Shown here: positions 55,434 through 64,000 of the stretch, in pieces
How positions within the stretch are numbered: the stretch's first letter is position 1
Layout: the number at the start of each line of letters is the position of its first letter
Assembly (NCBI GenBank): GCA_030263615.1
Contig: SZPH01000003.1
Coordinates: forward strand, 1 to 64,000
Length of the DNA stretch: 64,000 nt
Direction of reading: 5' to 3'
Source: Villigracilis sp900696595
Lineage (GTDB): Bacteria; Chloroflexota; Anaerolineae; Anaerolineales; Villigracilaceae
Translations under genes and position numbers: made by a program
The notes under the pieces: generated by a model
The model's input: the letters and a program-made list of their open reading frames with translations, nothing else
The model's database searches: none
What the model was told of the DNA's origin: nothing

Positions 55434-55440
55434 CTCCCCC

Positions 55441-55824
55441 ATGCCCAAATATTACACCCCCGACGAAGCCAACAACATGCTGGAGATCGTCCGCCCGCTG
55501 GTTCGTGAGTTGATGGACATTGCCGAACGCATCCGCTCCCGCCAGCCGGAACTGTGGGCCGTGGCGGAAAAATCCGCAGGCAATGGCGGCAACCCGGAAT
55601 TGAGCAAACTCCTCCCCGATTTCGACCGCCTGGACGCGCTGATCCACCGCTTTCAAGAGATGAGCGTCGAGATCAAGGACTTGCAAACGGGGTTGATAGA
55701 CTTCCCCGCGCTCAAGGATGGCAGAGTCATCTATCTGTGTTGGAAATACAACGAGGGGAGAATCCGGTTCTGGCACGAGGTCGAAGCGGGGTTTGCGGGC
55801 CGTCAACCTATTGATTGGGAATAG
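55441..55824 (+). CDS. DUF2203 family protein
   Basis: 127 residues, matching DUF2203: YTPDEANNMLEIVRPLVREL at the N-terminus, VEIKDLQTGLIDFPAL, and the conserved C-terminus VIYLCWKYNEGRIRFWHEVE then GFAGRQPI. Soluble, mostly helical; no biochemical role known. Preceded by a TATACT box seven nt from the ATG. Confidence 0.92.
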   Translation: MPKYYTPDEANNMLEIVRPLVRELMDIAERIRSRQPELWAVAEKSAGNGGNPELSKLLPDFDRLDALIHRFQEMSVEIKDLQTGLIDFPALKDGRVIYLCWKYNEGRIRFWHEVEAGFAGRQPIDWE

Positions 55825-55873
55825 AATCCCCGGCGCCGGGCATTGCCCCGGGCGTCGCATATCCTGGAGAATA

Positions 55874-56770
55874 ATGAACAAAGGCATCTGGTACGGAATC
55901 GCGGCATACGCGATGTGGGGCTTTTTCCCGATCTATTGGAAGTTACTTCACGAAATCCCCGCAATTCAATTGCTCGGTCATCGCATCGTCTGGTCGTTTC
56001 TTCTGCTGGCGGCGTTCATCCTGCTCACAAAACAGGCAGGCGATTTTCGATCCGTCGCCTTTAACCGCAGGACGTTGGGGATCTATACGATTGCGGGCGT
56101 GTTGCTTTCCGCCAACTGGCTGATCTACGTCTGGAGCGTCAACGCCGGCTTCATCGTCGAGACCAGCCTCGGCTACTTCATCAACCCCCTGCTCAGCGTC
56201 TTGTTCGGCGTGATCTTTTTGCGCGAACGCCTGCGCCCCGCGCAATGGGTTCCCGTCATCATCGCCGCGATCGGCGTGACGTACCTCACTGTCGCCTATG
56301 GCCGCCCGCCGTGGATCGCGCTCTCCCTTGCCGTCACTTTCGGCTTGTACGGATTGGTCAAAAAACTTTCGCCGCTCGGTTCGGTCTATGGGTTGACCCT
56401 CGAAACCGGCATCGTCTTTCCGATTGCCTTGCTTTACCTCATCGTCGTTCAAGCGGGCGGCGCGGGCGAATTCCTGCGCGACAGTTTTACGATAGACCTG
56501 CTGCTCATCGGCGCGGGCGTGGTCACCACAATCCCCCTGCTGATGTTCGCCTCCGCCGCCAAACAAATTCCGCTCAACATGATCGGCGTCCTGCAATATT
56601 TCGCGCCCACGATTCAATTCCTGATCGGCGTTTTCATTTACAAAGAACCCTTCGACCACACGCGCCTGATCGGCTTCGGCATCGTCTGGCTGGCGCTGAT
56701 CATCTTCTGGGTCGAAAACTTCATCGCGCATCGCAACCCGGTCGAACCCATCCCCGAACTGGGGAAGTGA
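55874..56770 (+). CDS. rarD: EamA-family permease RarD
   Basis: A 298-residue ten-helix transporter of the drug/metabolite superfamily. RarD features: GIWYGIAAYAMWGFFPIYWK, LGHRIVWSF, ANWLIYVWSVNAGFIVETSLG, then YFINPLLSVL, and LQYFAPTIQFLIGVFIYKEPF near the end. Substrate unknown. CTGGAGAATA precedes the ATG. The next gene starts two bases after its stop. Confidence 0.95.
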   Translation: MNKGIWYGIAAYAMWGFFPIYWKLLHEIPAIQLLGHRIVWSFLLLAAFILLTKQAGDFRSVAFNRRTLGIYTIAGVLLSANWLIYVWSVNAGFIVETSLGYFINPLLSVLFGVIFLRERLRPAQWVPVIIAAIGVTYLTVAYGRPPWIALSLAVTFGLYGLVKKLSPLGSVYGLTLETGIVFPIALLYLIVVQAGGAGEFLRDSFTIDLLLIGAGVVTTIPLLMFASAAKQIPLNMIGVLQYFAPTIQFLIGVFIYKEPFDHTRLIGFGIVWLALIIFWVENFIAHRNPVEPIPELGK

Positions 56771-56772
56771 GC

Positions 56773-57774
56773 ATGAAGATCCTTTTCATCGGCGGCACGG
56801 GGCTGATCAGTTCGGCTTGCTCCAAACTTGCCGTCCAACGCGGTCACGACGTTTTTCTTTTGAATCGCTCCGCCTCGCGGCTTTATCCTGCGCCGGAAGG
56901 TTCAACGACTCTACAAGCCGATATCCACGCCGATTCAGCGCGTCTTTCCGCCCTGTTGGCGGGTCAGCGCTTCGACGCTGTGGCGGACTTCCTGTCCTTT
57001 ACCCCCGCAGACATTCAACGCAACCTCTCCCTTTTCCGCGACAAAACCGGCCATTTCGTGTTTATCTCTTCGGCGAGCGCCTATCAAAAGCCAGTCAGGA
57101 ATTACCTCATCACCGAAGAGACGCCGCTGGAGAACCCCTTCTGGCAATATTCGCGCGACAAGATCGCCTGCGAGAATCTGTTGATGGAAGAGTATCGCAA
57201 AAACGGATTTCCGGCGACAATCGCGCGCCCGTCGTTGACCTACGGGCCGACTCAAATTCCGCTGATCTACGGCAGTTGGGCTCACCCCTGGACGCTGGTC
57301 GCGCGCATGAAGCGGGGCAAACCGGTTATCGTCCCCGGCGACGGAACCTCGCTCTGGGTGTTAACATGGAATGAAGACTTTGCCAAAGGCTTGCTCGGCT
57401 TGCTCGGAAACAGAGACGCCGTCGGCGAAGCCTTTCACATCACGTCCGACGAAGTCCTGACCTGGAATCAAATCTTCCTCGAAGCGTATCAAGCCCTGGG
57501 CGCAGCGCCGAGGCTGGTTCACATCCCCTCGGATTTTATTGTGAAGCATGATCCCGCTTCTCTGGGAACGCTCATCGGCGACAAATCCAACAGCGCGGTA
57601 TTCGATAACGGCAAGATCAAACGTTTCGCGCCGGAATTCAACTGCGAAGTGAAATGGAGCGAAGGACTGCGCCGCGCGCTGGCTTGGCATGAAGCGCATC
57701 CCGAATTCCAGACTATTGACCATGAAGCGGACGCCAAATGGGACAGAATCCTTGAAATTTACCAGCGCGAATAA
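56773..57774 (+). CDS. NAD-dependent epimerase/dehydratase (SDR superfamily)
   Basis: A 333-residue atypical/extended SDR. NAD motif FIGGTGLISSACSK (about 5-18), SSASAYQ, Tyr/Lys in WQYSRDKIACENLL (about 128-140) and RPSLTYGPTQIP. The pattern resembles the CSP41/RNA-binding-like SDRs as much as sugar epimerases. Coupled to rarD. Function not assigned. Confidence 0.87.
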   Translation: MKILFIGGTGLISSACSKLAVQRGHDVFLLNRSASRLYPAPEGSTTLQADIHADSARLSALLAGQRFDAVADFLSFTPADIQRNLSLFRDKTGHFVFISSASAYQKPVRNYLITEETPLENPFWQYSRDKIACENLLMEEYRKNGFPATIARPSLTYGPTQIPLIYGSWAHPWTLVARMKRGKPVIVPGDGTSLWVLTWNEDFAKGLLGLLGNRDAVGEAFHITSDEVLTWNQIFLEAYQALGAAPRLVHIPSDFIVKHDPASLGTLIGDKSNSAVFDNGKIKRFAPEFNCEVKWSEGLRRALAWHEAHPEFQTIDHEADAKWDRILEIYQRE

Positions 57775-57854
57775 ACGGAGTCTAAGTCTCACCCTGCGCT
57801 TATCGAAGGGTTCCTGACTTTGAAACTTCATAAACGTATCCAACGGAGGCTGAC

Positions 57855-59054
<1,200 letters not shown>

Positions 59055-59252
59055 GGGACGCATCGGTTATGCCCGGATCCCGGCGGTGAGCGTCGCGCCG
59101 AAGCGGACGCTTTCAGATTGTAATACGCCGCCCCGAAGGTTTCCTCAACGACTTTACCGACTTCATGCGCGGCGTGGACAAGGACAACTAGCCCAGGACG
59201 ACGAAGGACTTCCAGAATCTTCTGGGCAATTCCACCCGCATTTATCGCTGCC
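59055..59252. other. Gap after the phosphofructokinase gene, with possible gene debris
   Basis: A plus-strand frame reads RPEGFLNDFTDFMRGVDKDN, a TAG stop, then PRTTKDFQNLLGNSTRIYRC with QTSEVRVTLEVFS. It looks protein-like but has no start and is split by a stop. A minus-strand frame through the same DNA is also open. I do not call a gene; it may be a decayed one. Confidence 0.3.
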
Positions 59253-59290
59253 AAACCTCCGAGGTCCGCGTGACCCTGGAGGTTTTTTCT
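59253..59290 (+). terminator. Intrinsic terminator downstream of the phosphofructokinase gene
   Basis: AAACCTCC-(17 nt)-GGAGGTTT followed by TTTCTT. The following 200 nt (to 59494) show no gene. Confidence 0.75.
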
Positions 59291-59494
59291 TAACTCGCCA
59301 TTCTCCACCGTACATGGATAGGCTCACGCCGCCGTCCTGTGCGAAGCCTCCTGTGGGGGCGGCGATTTTCAAGGGAATCTTGCTCTGAGGACGGTGCAAG
59401 AGGCAATTTGCAGTTGCGCTCCTATTTGTGCGGTAAAGAAACTCACCCGAAATTAATTTTCTCAACCCGCGCCTCATTTTTATTAATTTTACTA

Positions 59495-59523
59495 TTGACA
59501 TTTTCAATTTTTAATTGTAATAT
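59495..59523 (+). promoter_or_regulatory. AT-rich promoter of the ABC exporter genes
   Basis: TTGACA, 17-bp spacer, TAATAT. ATATCAAT (59522-59529) and ATTGAT about 30 bp downstream form an inverted pair that could be an operator. The region is far AT-richer than the rest of the window. Confidence 0.75.
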
Positions 59524-59593
59524 ATCAATAAATAGTCGAAAATTTCATAATTATATTGATTTAAAATTCGTTTTCTTGAATAGGAGAATGAAA

Positions 59594-60652
59594 ATGCCCG
59601 AACTCGCAATTGAAGCCTGTCAATTGGTCAAAAAATTCCCCGCCCGCCCAGGGACTGGGGATAAGCCTGTCGAAGGCGAGCACGCCTCAAAGTCTGAGAA
59701 GAAGCGTTGGCAGTTTTGGAAGAAAGAGCCGAAAGCCATGTTCACCGCCGTGAACGGGGTTGACCTCCAGATCGAGCAGGGTGAAATTTTTGGCTTGCTC
59801 GGACCGAATGGCGCGGGCAAATCCACCACCATCCGCATGTTGTGTACCCTGCTGGAGCCGACCAGCGGCACGGCGCGCGTCAATGGCTTTGATGTAACGA
59901 AGCAGGCAAATGAGGTGCGCCGCAATCTTGGCACAGTCCTGGCGGGCGAACGCAGTATCTATTGGAAGTTGACCGGGCGCGAGAACCTGGAATATTTCGC
60001 GGCGCTGTATCACATTCCGCAAGCCGTCGCAAAGAAGCGGGTCGAGGAACTGATCGAACGCATGGAACTGCGCGAACGCGCCAATGAACTCGTCGAAAAA
60101 TATTCCACCGGGATGCGGCAACGCGTGGCCATCGCCAAGGCGCTGTTGGCGCGTCCGCCGATCCTGTTGCTGGACGAACCCACGCTCGGACTCGACCCCC
60201 AGGCGGCCCGCAATCTCAGGGAGTTGATCGCGCAACTGAAGCAGGAGGGGCATACCATCCTGTTGACGACTCATTACATGGAAGAGGCGGATTTGCTTTC
60301 CGACCGCATTGGCATCATTGATACCGGCAAGGTCATCGCGCTGGATACGCCCGCCGGGCTTAAACGCCGCATCGAACAAAAGGAAGTCATCAAACTGGAA
60401 GTGACCGGCTGGCATGACGACCTGGGCGAAAAACTCAGGAGCATTTCCGGCATCGAGAATTTGACCTCGCGCCAGCAGGGCGAAGCCGACCTGTGGGAGA
60501 TTCACATGCAGGCGCAAAACAGCCGCGCCGCCATCCCGCGCATTGTGGAACATATCAGCGGCAACGGCACACGGCTGGTCAACATGAACATCGTCAAGCC
60601 GTCGCTGGAGGATGTGTTCATTCACCTGACCGGCAAGGCGTTGAGGGATTAG
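59594..60652 (+). CDS. ABC exporter ATP-binding protein (DrrA-like)
   Basis: 352 residues. Walker A GLLGPNGAGKSTT, signature YSTGMRQRVAIAKALL, Walker B ILLLDEPTLGLDP, H-loop LTTHYMEEADLL, and the DrrA-type C-terminal extension. An unusual basic insertion of about 35 residues (SKSEKKRWQFWKKEPK) splits the first strand from FTAVNGVDLQIEQGE. The ATG seven nt after AGGAG was chosen over one two codons upstream. Expected to power export with the two permeases that follow; cargo unknown. Confidence 0.93.
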   Translation: MPELAIEACQLVKKFPARPGTGDKPVEGEHASKSEKKRWQFWKKEPKAMFTAVNGVDLQIEQGEIFGLLGPNGAGKSTTIRMLCTLLEPTSGTARVNGFDVTKQANEVRRNLGTVLAGERSIYWKLTGRENLEYFAALYHIPQAVAKKRVEELIERMELRERANELVEKYSTGMRQRVAIAKALLARPPILLLDEPTLGLDPQAARNLRELIAQLKQEGHTILLTTHYMEEADLLSDRIGIIDTGKVIALDTPAGLKRRIEQKEVIKLEVTGWHDDLGEKLRSISGIENLTSRQQGEADLWEIHMQAQNSRAAIPRIVEHISGNGTRLVNMNIVKPSLEDVFIHLTGKALRD

Positions 60653-60705
60653 GCAATGAAACCGCGCACCGTCCCGTCGGGATGTTCTTCATAGCGCGGT
60701 TGCAC

Positions 60706-60750
60706 CGCAAACTTTAGTTTGCGCTTTGCGTGGGATCAAACTGAAGTTTG
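60706..60750. repeat. Two short inverted repeats (CAAACT..AGTTTG)
   Basis: CGCAAACT-TT-AGTTTGCG (60706-60723) and CAAACT-GA-AGTTTG (60737-60750) sit in the 169-nt gap between the ATPase and the first permease gene. Dispersed palindromes; no gene in the gap. Confidence 0.6.
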
Positions 60751-60821
60751 TCGTACTGCGCTAAATCTTCGCGATTGGCGTAGATTTCACAGTGTAATAC
60801 TATAAGAAGAGTTGACAGAAA

Positions 60822-61691
60822 ATGGAAACAACTTTCTCCCCACAATCGCTTGGCAGGCCCGGCTTGCTCTCCGAATTGCGCGCGCTGTTCGCTGTGGTTC
60901 GCCGCGAGTGGACGTCGTTCGTTCGTTATCCTTCGTGGATCATATCGCTGTTTATCTGGCCTGTTATTTTCCCAATGGGCTACATTCTGACGGCGCGCGC
61001 GCTCTCCGGCGTGGACGGCAGCGGGCTGACGACATTTCGGAACACGACCGGCTTGAACGAATATGTCGGCTACATCGCGGTCGGCACGATGATCTGGATG
61101 TGGCAGAACATTGTGCTGTGGGCGGTCGGGTATGCCCTGCGCAACGAGCAGATGCGCGGCACGCTCGAATCGAACTGGCTTTCGCCGACCTGGCGCTTTT
61201 CCTACCTGCTGGGAAGCAGTATTCCGCAAATGGTCTCGATGTTCATGCTGATGCTGGTCTCGGGATTGGAATATGCGTTCCTGTTCGGGGTGGATTTCAA
61301 CGGCAGTCTGTGGCTGAGCCTGCTGGTCATCCTTGCGTCCATCCCATCGGTATATGGGCTGGGTTTCGCCTTTGCCAGCGTAGTGATCACGCTCAAGGAG
61401 GCGAATGCGTTCGTATTCCTGGTGCGCGGAATCGTCATGATCTTTTGCGGCATCACCTATCCGCTGGCGATGTTGCCGGGTTGGATGGAATCGGTTGCGC
61501 AGTGGCTCCCGCAGACATACATCATCCACGCCATGCGGAGCGCCGCGCTTTCCGCCGAAGGTTTCAGCGGGATAGCCTTCGACCTGAAGATGATCCTGCT
61601 TTTCGGCGTCTTCTGGTTCGCGCTCGGATACGCCCTCTTCAACATGATGGAACGCCGCGCCCGGCAGACCGGCGCGATCGGACAGTATTAG
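60822..61691 (+). CDS. ABC-2 type permease, first subunit
   Basis: 289 residues, six TM helices after a cytoplasmic N-terminus (LLSELRALFAVVRREWTSFVRYP). ABC-2 features: YIAVGTMIWMWQNIVLWAVGYALRNE, EQMRGTLESNWLSP and the late FLVRGIVMIFCGITYPLAMLPGWM loop. Pairs with the next, homologous gene. Only a weak ribosome-binding site is seen. Confidence 0.92.
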   Translation: METTFSPQSLGRPGLLSELRALFAVVRREWTSFVRYPSWIISLFIWPVIFPMGYILTARALSGVDGSGLTTFRNTTGLNEYVGYIAVGTMIWMWQNIVLWAVGYALRNEQMRGTLESNWLSPTWRFSYLLGSSIPQMVSMFMLMLVSGLEYAFLFGVDFNGSLWLSLLVILASIPSVYGLGFAFASVVITLKEANAFVFLVRGIVMIFCGITYPLAMLPGWMESVAQWLPQTYIIHAMRSAALSAEGFSGIAFDLKMILLFGVFWFALGYALFNMMERRARQTGAIGQY

Positions 61692-61700
61692 GAACCGGAC

Positions 61701-62552
61701 ATGCAGACACAATCCTTATCCCAACCCACCCTGGCTTCTCAATTGCGCGGGCTGTCAGCCGTCATTCGCAAAGACTGGAAGCAATACTGGCGTTATCCGC
61801 TCAATGCGATTTCGACCATGCTCCAGCCCCTGATCTGGATCGCGCCTGTTTATTTCATGGGGCAGGCGTTCAGCGTCAACGGACAGGCGCGCGGCTTCGC
61901 TCAATACAGCGGAACGACGGATTTCATGTCCTTCGTTTTGCTGGGGACCGTGCTGGAGAACTTCATCAACGCGGTGTTCTGGGGCATGGGCTACGCTCTC
62001 AAGAACGACATGGACTCAGGCGTGATGGAATCCAACTGGCTGACGCCCATCCCGCGTTTGTTGTTCCTCGTCGGTCATTCGGCGACAAACCTGGTCGTCA
62101 CGGCGATCACCTCATCCGGCATGTTGCTCTTCGGCGGGCTGATCTTCGGGTTCAACGCTTCCGGCGATGTGTGGAAAGCCTTCCTGCCCATCCTCCCCAT
62201 GATGCTTGGGCTGTACGGTTTCGGCTTCGCCTTTGCCGCGCTGGTGATGTTGTTGCGCGAGGCGAATACGCTGGTGGATTTAAGCAGTTTTCTGGTGCAA
62301 ATATTCTCCGGCTCGAACTTCCCCGTCAACGCCCTGCCGCGGTTCCTGCTCCCTGTGGCGCTGGCTTTGCCGCTCACCTATGGGCTGGACGCCGTCCGCG
62401 CGTATTTGATCGGCACGAAGACCATTCTGCCCCTGCCATGGGAACTGGCATTGCTGATTGTATTCATGTTCGTAATGTTGTGGCTCGGGACCGGCGCGTT
62501 TAAGTGGCTGGAACGCAGAGTGCGCGTATTGGGCGCGCTTGGACAGCATTAA
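61701..62552 (+). CDS. ABC-2 type permease, second subunit
   Basis: 283 residues, related to the previous subunit (SAVIRKDWKQYWRYPLNAIS; DSGVMESNWLTPIPRLLFLV; IFSGSNFPVNALPRFLLPVA). The two probably form a heterodimer with the DrrA-like ATPase. TAGGAACC precedes the ATG, nine nt after the preceding stop. Confidence 0.92.
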   Translation: MQTQSLSQPTLASQLRGLSAVIRKDWKQYWRYPLNAISTMLQPLIWIAPVYFMGQAFSVNGQARGFAQYSGTTDFMSFVLLGTVLENFINAVFWGMGYALKNDMDSGVMESNWLTPIPRLLFLVGHSATNLVVTAITSSGMLLFGGLIFGFNASGDVWKAFLPILPMMLGLYGFGFAFAALVMLLREANTLVDLSSFLVQIFSGSNFPVNALPRFLLPVALALPLTYGLDAVRAYLIGTKTILPLPWELALLIVFMFVMLWLGTGAFKWLERRVRVLGALGQH

Positions 62553-62666
62553 GTTCGAGGCAATATCGCCCTGCGCCTGATTCCCGCGACGCAAAATTTC
62601 TGGCGGTAGCAGCGGCTCGATGGACAGGATCAGGCCTCCCGATGAAAGAAGCGGGGATTTTTTAAT

Positions 62667-62677
62667 GGGATAATCCC
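62667..62677. promoter_or_regulatory. GGGATAATCCC palindrome before the NADH dehydrogenase gene
   Basis: An 11-bp perfect palindrome followed by TATAAAAAT, about 35 nt before the ATG. Possible operator overlapping a promoter; no -35 is obvious. Confidence 0.4.
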
Positions 62678-62712
62678 GATTATAAAAATTCACAAATACC
62701 GCCAAAGGATTT

Positions 62713-63963
62713 ATGGAGATTCAAAAACTTCCCCATGTTGTCATTATCGGCGCCGGGTTTGCCGGGATGGAAGCCGCGCGCGGGCTGGCGAATGCGCCGG
62801 TTCGCATCACCTTGATGGACAAAAATAATCATCACCTGTTTCAACCGCTGTTGTATCAGGTTGCGATTGCGGGCTTGCTGCCTTCGCAAATTGCCCAGCC
62901 GGTGCGCACGATCTTTCGCAGACAAAAGAACCTGACCTTTCAGATGGGCGAAGCGACGGCGATTAACCTCGCGGAAAAATTCGTCAAGATGAACGGCGCG
63001 GCAATCGCCTATGATTATCTTATCCTTGCGGCGGGGGCGCGCACAAACTTTTTCGGCTTCGACGCGCTCGAGCGACATGGCCTGCAGATCAAAGACCTTG
63101 AGACCGCGGTGATCACGCGCAATCATTTGCTTTCCATGTTCGAGCGGGCCAGCCACGAAGCCGATGCGCAAACCAGAAAATCCATGCTGACGTTTGTCGT
63201 TGTGGGGGGCGGGCCGACCGGCATCGAGACGGCGGGCGCGCTGGCGGAGTTGATCACGCACGTCATGCGCAAGGATTATCCGCGCCTCGATCTCAAAGAA
63301 GTCAGGGTCATCCTGCTCGAGGCCGGGGCAAGCCTTATCGCCGCCTATCCCGACGAACTGCGTCAGTCTGCCCTGCGGCTGTTGAAGGATAAAAAAGTGG
63401 ATGTGCGCCTGAACGCCAGGATGCAGGATTACAACGGCCGCCAGGTGAAACTCGCGGACGGTTCGATCATCGAATCTCAAACGCTGATTTGGACGGCGGG
63501 CGCGAAAGCGGCTGAGATTGTGGACGCCCTGCCCGCCGAAAAAGCCGGCATGGGGCGCGTCCGCATCGAACCGACGTTGAGCCTGCCTCTGTTTCCTGAA
63601 GCCTTTGCCATCGGCGACGCCGCTTTTCTCCTCCACGAAGACGGCCAACCCCTGCCGATGCTTTCGACGGTGGCGATTCAGCAGGGTCGGGCGGCCGCAA
63701 AGAATATAAAATTAATGATGAAGGGGAAGGAGCCCGAAGCGTTCCGTTACAAGGACCCCGGTCTGCTTGCCACCGTGGGACGCAACGCCGCCGTCGCAAG
63801 AATTTTCGGCGTATCCTTCAGCGGTTTCGTCGCCTGGGCGATCTGGGTCTTCCTGCACATCTACCGCATCATTGGGTTTCGCAATCGGATTCTTGTGATG
63901 TTCAACTGGGCGTGGGATTATTTATTCTACGACAATCAGTCGCGGTTGATTACGAGGGAGTGA
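62713..63963 (+). CDS. ndh: Type II NADH:quinone oxidoreductase
   Basis: A 416-residue membrane-associated flavoprotein passing electrons from NADH to quinone without proton pumping. First FAD motif VVIIGAGFAGMEAARGLA; NHHLFQPLLYQVAIAGLLP is the family hallmark. The NADH motif is FVVVGGGPTGIETAGALAEL (about 159-178), and FAIGDAAFL is the second FAD motif. A C-terminal amphipathic/hydrophobic region (SGFVAWAIWVFLHIYRIIGF) fits the quinone and membrane side. AAAGGATTT precedes the ATG. Confidence 0.95.
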   Translation: MEIQKLPHVVIIGAGFAGMEAARGLANAPVRITLMDKNNHHLFQPLLYQVAIAGLLPSQIAQPVRTIFRRQKNLTFQMGEATAINLAEKFVKMNGAAIAYDYLILAAGARTNFFGFDALERHGLQIKDLETAVITRNHLLSMFERASHEADAQTRKSMLTFVVVGGGPTGIETAGALAELITHVMRKDYPRLDLKEVRVILLEAGASLIAAYPDELRQSALRLLKDKKVDVRLNARMQDYNGRQVKLADGSIIESQTLIWTAGAKAAEIVDALPAEKAGMGRVRIEPTLSLPLFPEAFAIGDAAFLLHEDGQPLPMLSTVAIQQGRAAAKNIKLMMKGKEPEAFRYKDPGLLATVGRNAAVARIFGVSFSGFVAWAIWVFLHIYRIIGFRNRILVMFNWAWDYLFYDNQSRLITRE

Positions 63964-64000
63964 GGGGAATTTATGGATTACGCATCGCGGATTATGCAAT
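63964..64000. other. Window end: short repeat-like tail
   Basis: GGATTACGCATCGCGGATTATGC has two near-repeats of GGATTAYGC and an ATG at 63973. Too short to tell a gene start from another repeat array. Confidence 0.3.

Noticed and set aside
59339..59593. N-terminal extension of the ABC exporter ATPase
   Set aside because: It crosses the promoter and AT-rich operator region; the ATG with AGGAG at 59594 begins the conserved domain.

Overview
The window looks like chromosomal DNA of an Anaerolineae-type Chloroflexota bacterium. This is inferred from gene content and style, not from a marker gene: expanded family-5 peptide ABC transporters, lipoproteins with low-complexity Thr/Pro linkers, a NERD-like membrane protein, a MscL with a zinc ribbon, and an NirS-type nitrite reductase. 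GC content is high, and many short or leaderless 5' ends carry TATAAT-like boxes 6-9 nt before the ATG.

Layout. 1-7.1 kb (minus strand): sugar nucleotidyltransferase, NUDIX hydrolase, aldo/keto reductase, a small membrane protein, a PcrA/UvrD helicase split by a 362-residue intein, and MscL. 7.2-18.05 kb (plus): a peptide ABC transporter (two ATPases, binding lipoprotein, two permeases), a c-type cytochrome, a DppA-type D-aminopeptidase, an alpha/beta hydrolase-SH3-NlpC/P60 fusion and a dipeptide epimerase. Together these read as a murein-peptide (or similar peptide) import and breakdown operon. 18.1-24.6 kb: a second peptide ABC operon whose binding protein appears circularly permuted (C-lobe before N-lobe). 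A third, normally ordered binding protein follows at 24.9 kb. 26.9-32.2 kb: receiver-domain protein, tRNA-Gln, glmU, cdd, recO, and a geranylgeranyl-reductase-like flavoprotein. 32.3-36.4 kb (minus): small protein / ArsR-type regulator / MFS unit, AMMECR1 protein, flavin reductase. 36.5-47.7 kb: C39 peptidase with TPR-like tail, SUMF1-type lipoprotein, a SAM-I riboswitch with metK, LysM protein, rnhB, glycosyltransferase, NERD-like protein, tRNA-Pro, esterase, galE, MBL hydrolase. 47.8-55.3 kb: NirS with an additional N-terminal haem c domain, divergent from a copper regulon (csoR, cupredoxin, copZ, copA, SafE-cupredoxin protein, second copZ). 55.4-64 kb: DUF2203, RarD, an SDR epimerase, a phosphofructokinase with pyrophosphate-type signature residues, a DrrA/B-like ABC exporter and a type II NADH dehydrogenase.

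The most unusual features are: (i) the permuted binding protein, directly comparable with a canonical paralog 5 kb away; (ii) many phased 7-bp tandem repeat arrays sitting just after stop codons, one family of which (AATTACC) also lies inside copA at three sites and encodes an open heptapeptide in every forward frame; (iii) the intein in helicase motif III; (iv) the esterase/NlpC-P60 fusion and the cytochrome in the peptide operon; and (v) an enlarged SAM-I riboswitch. Several dispersed repeat families occupy the intergenic spaces.
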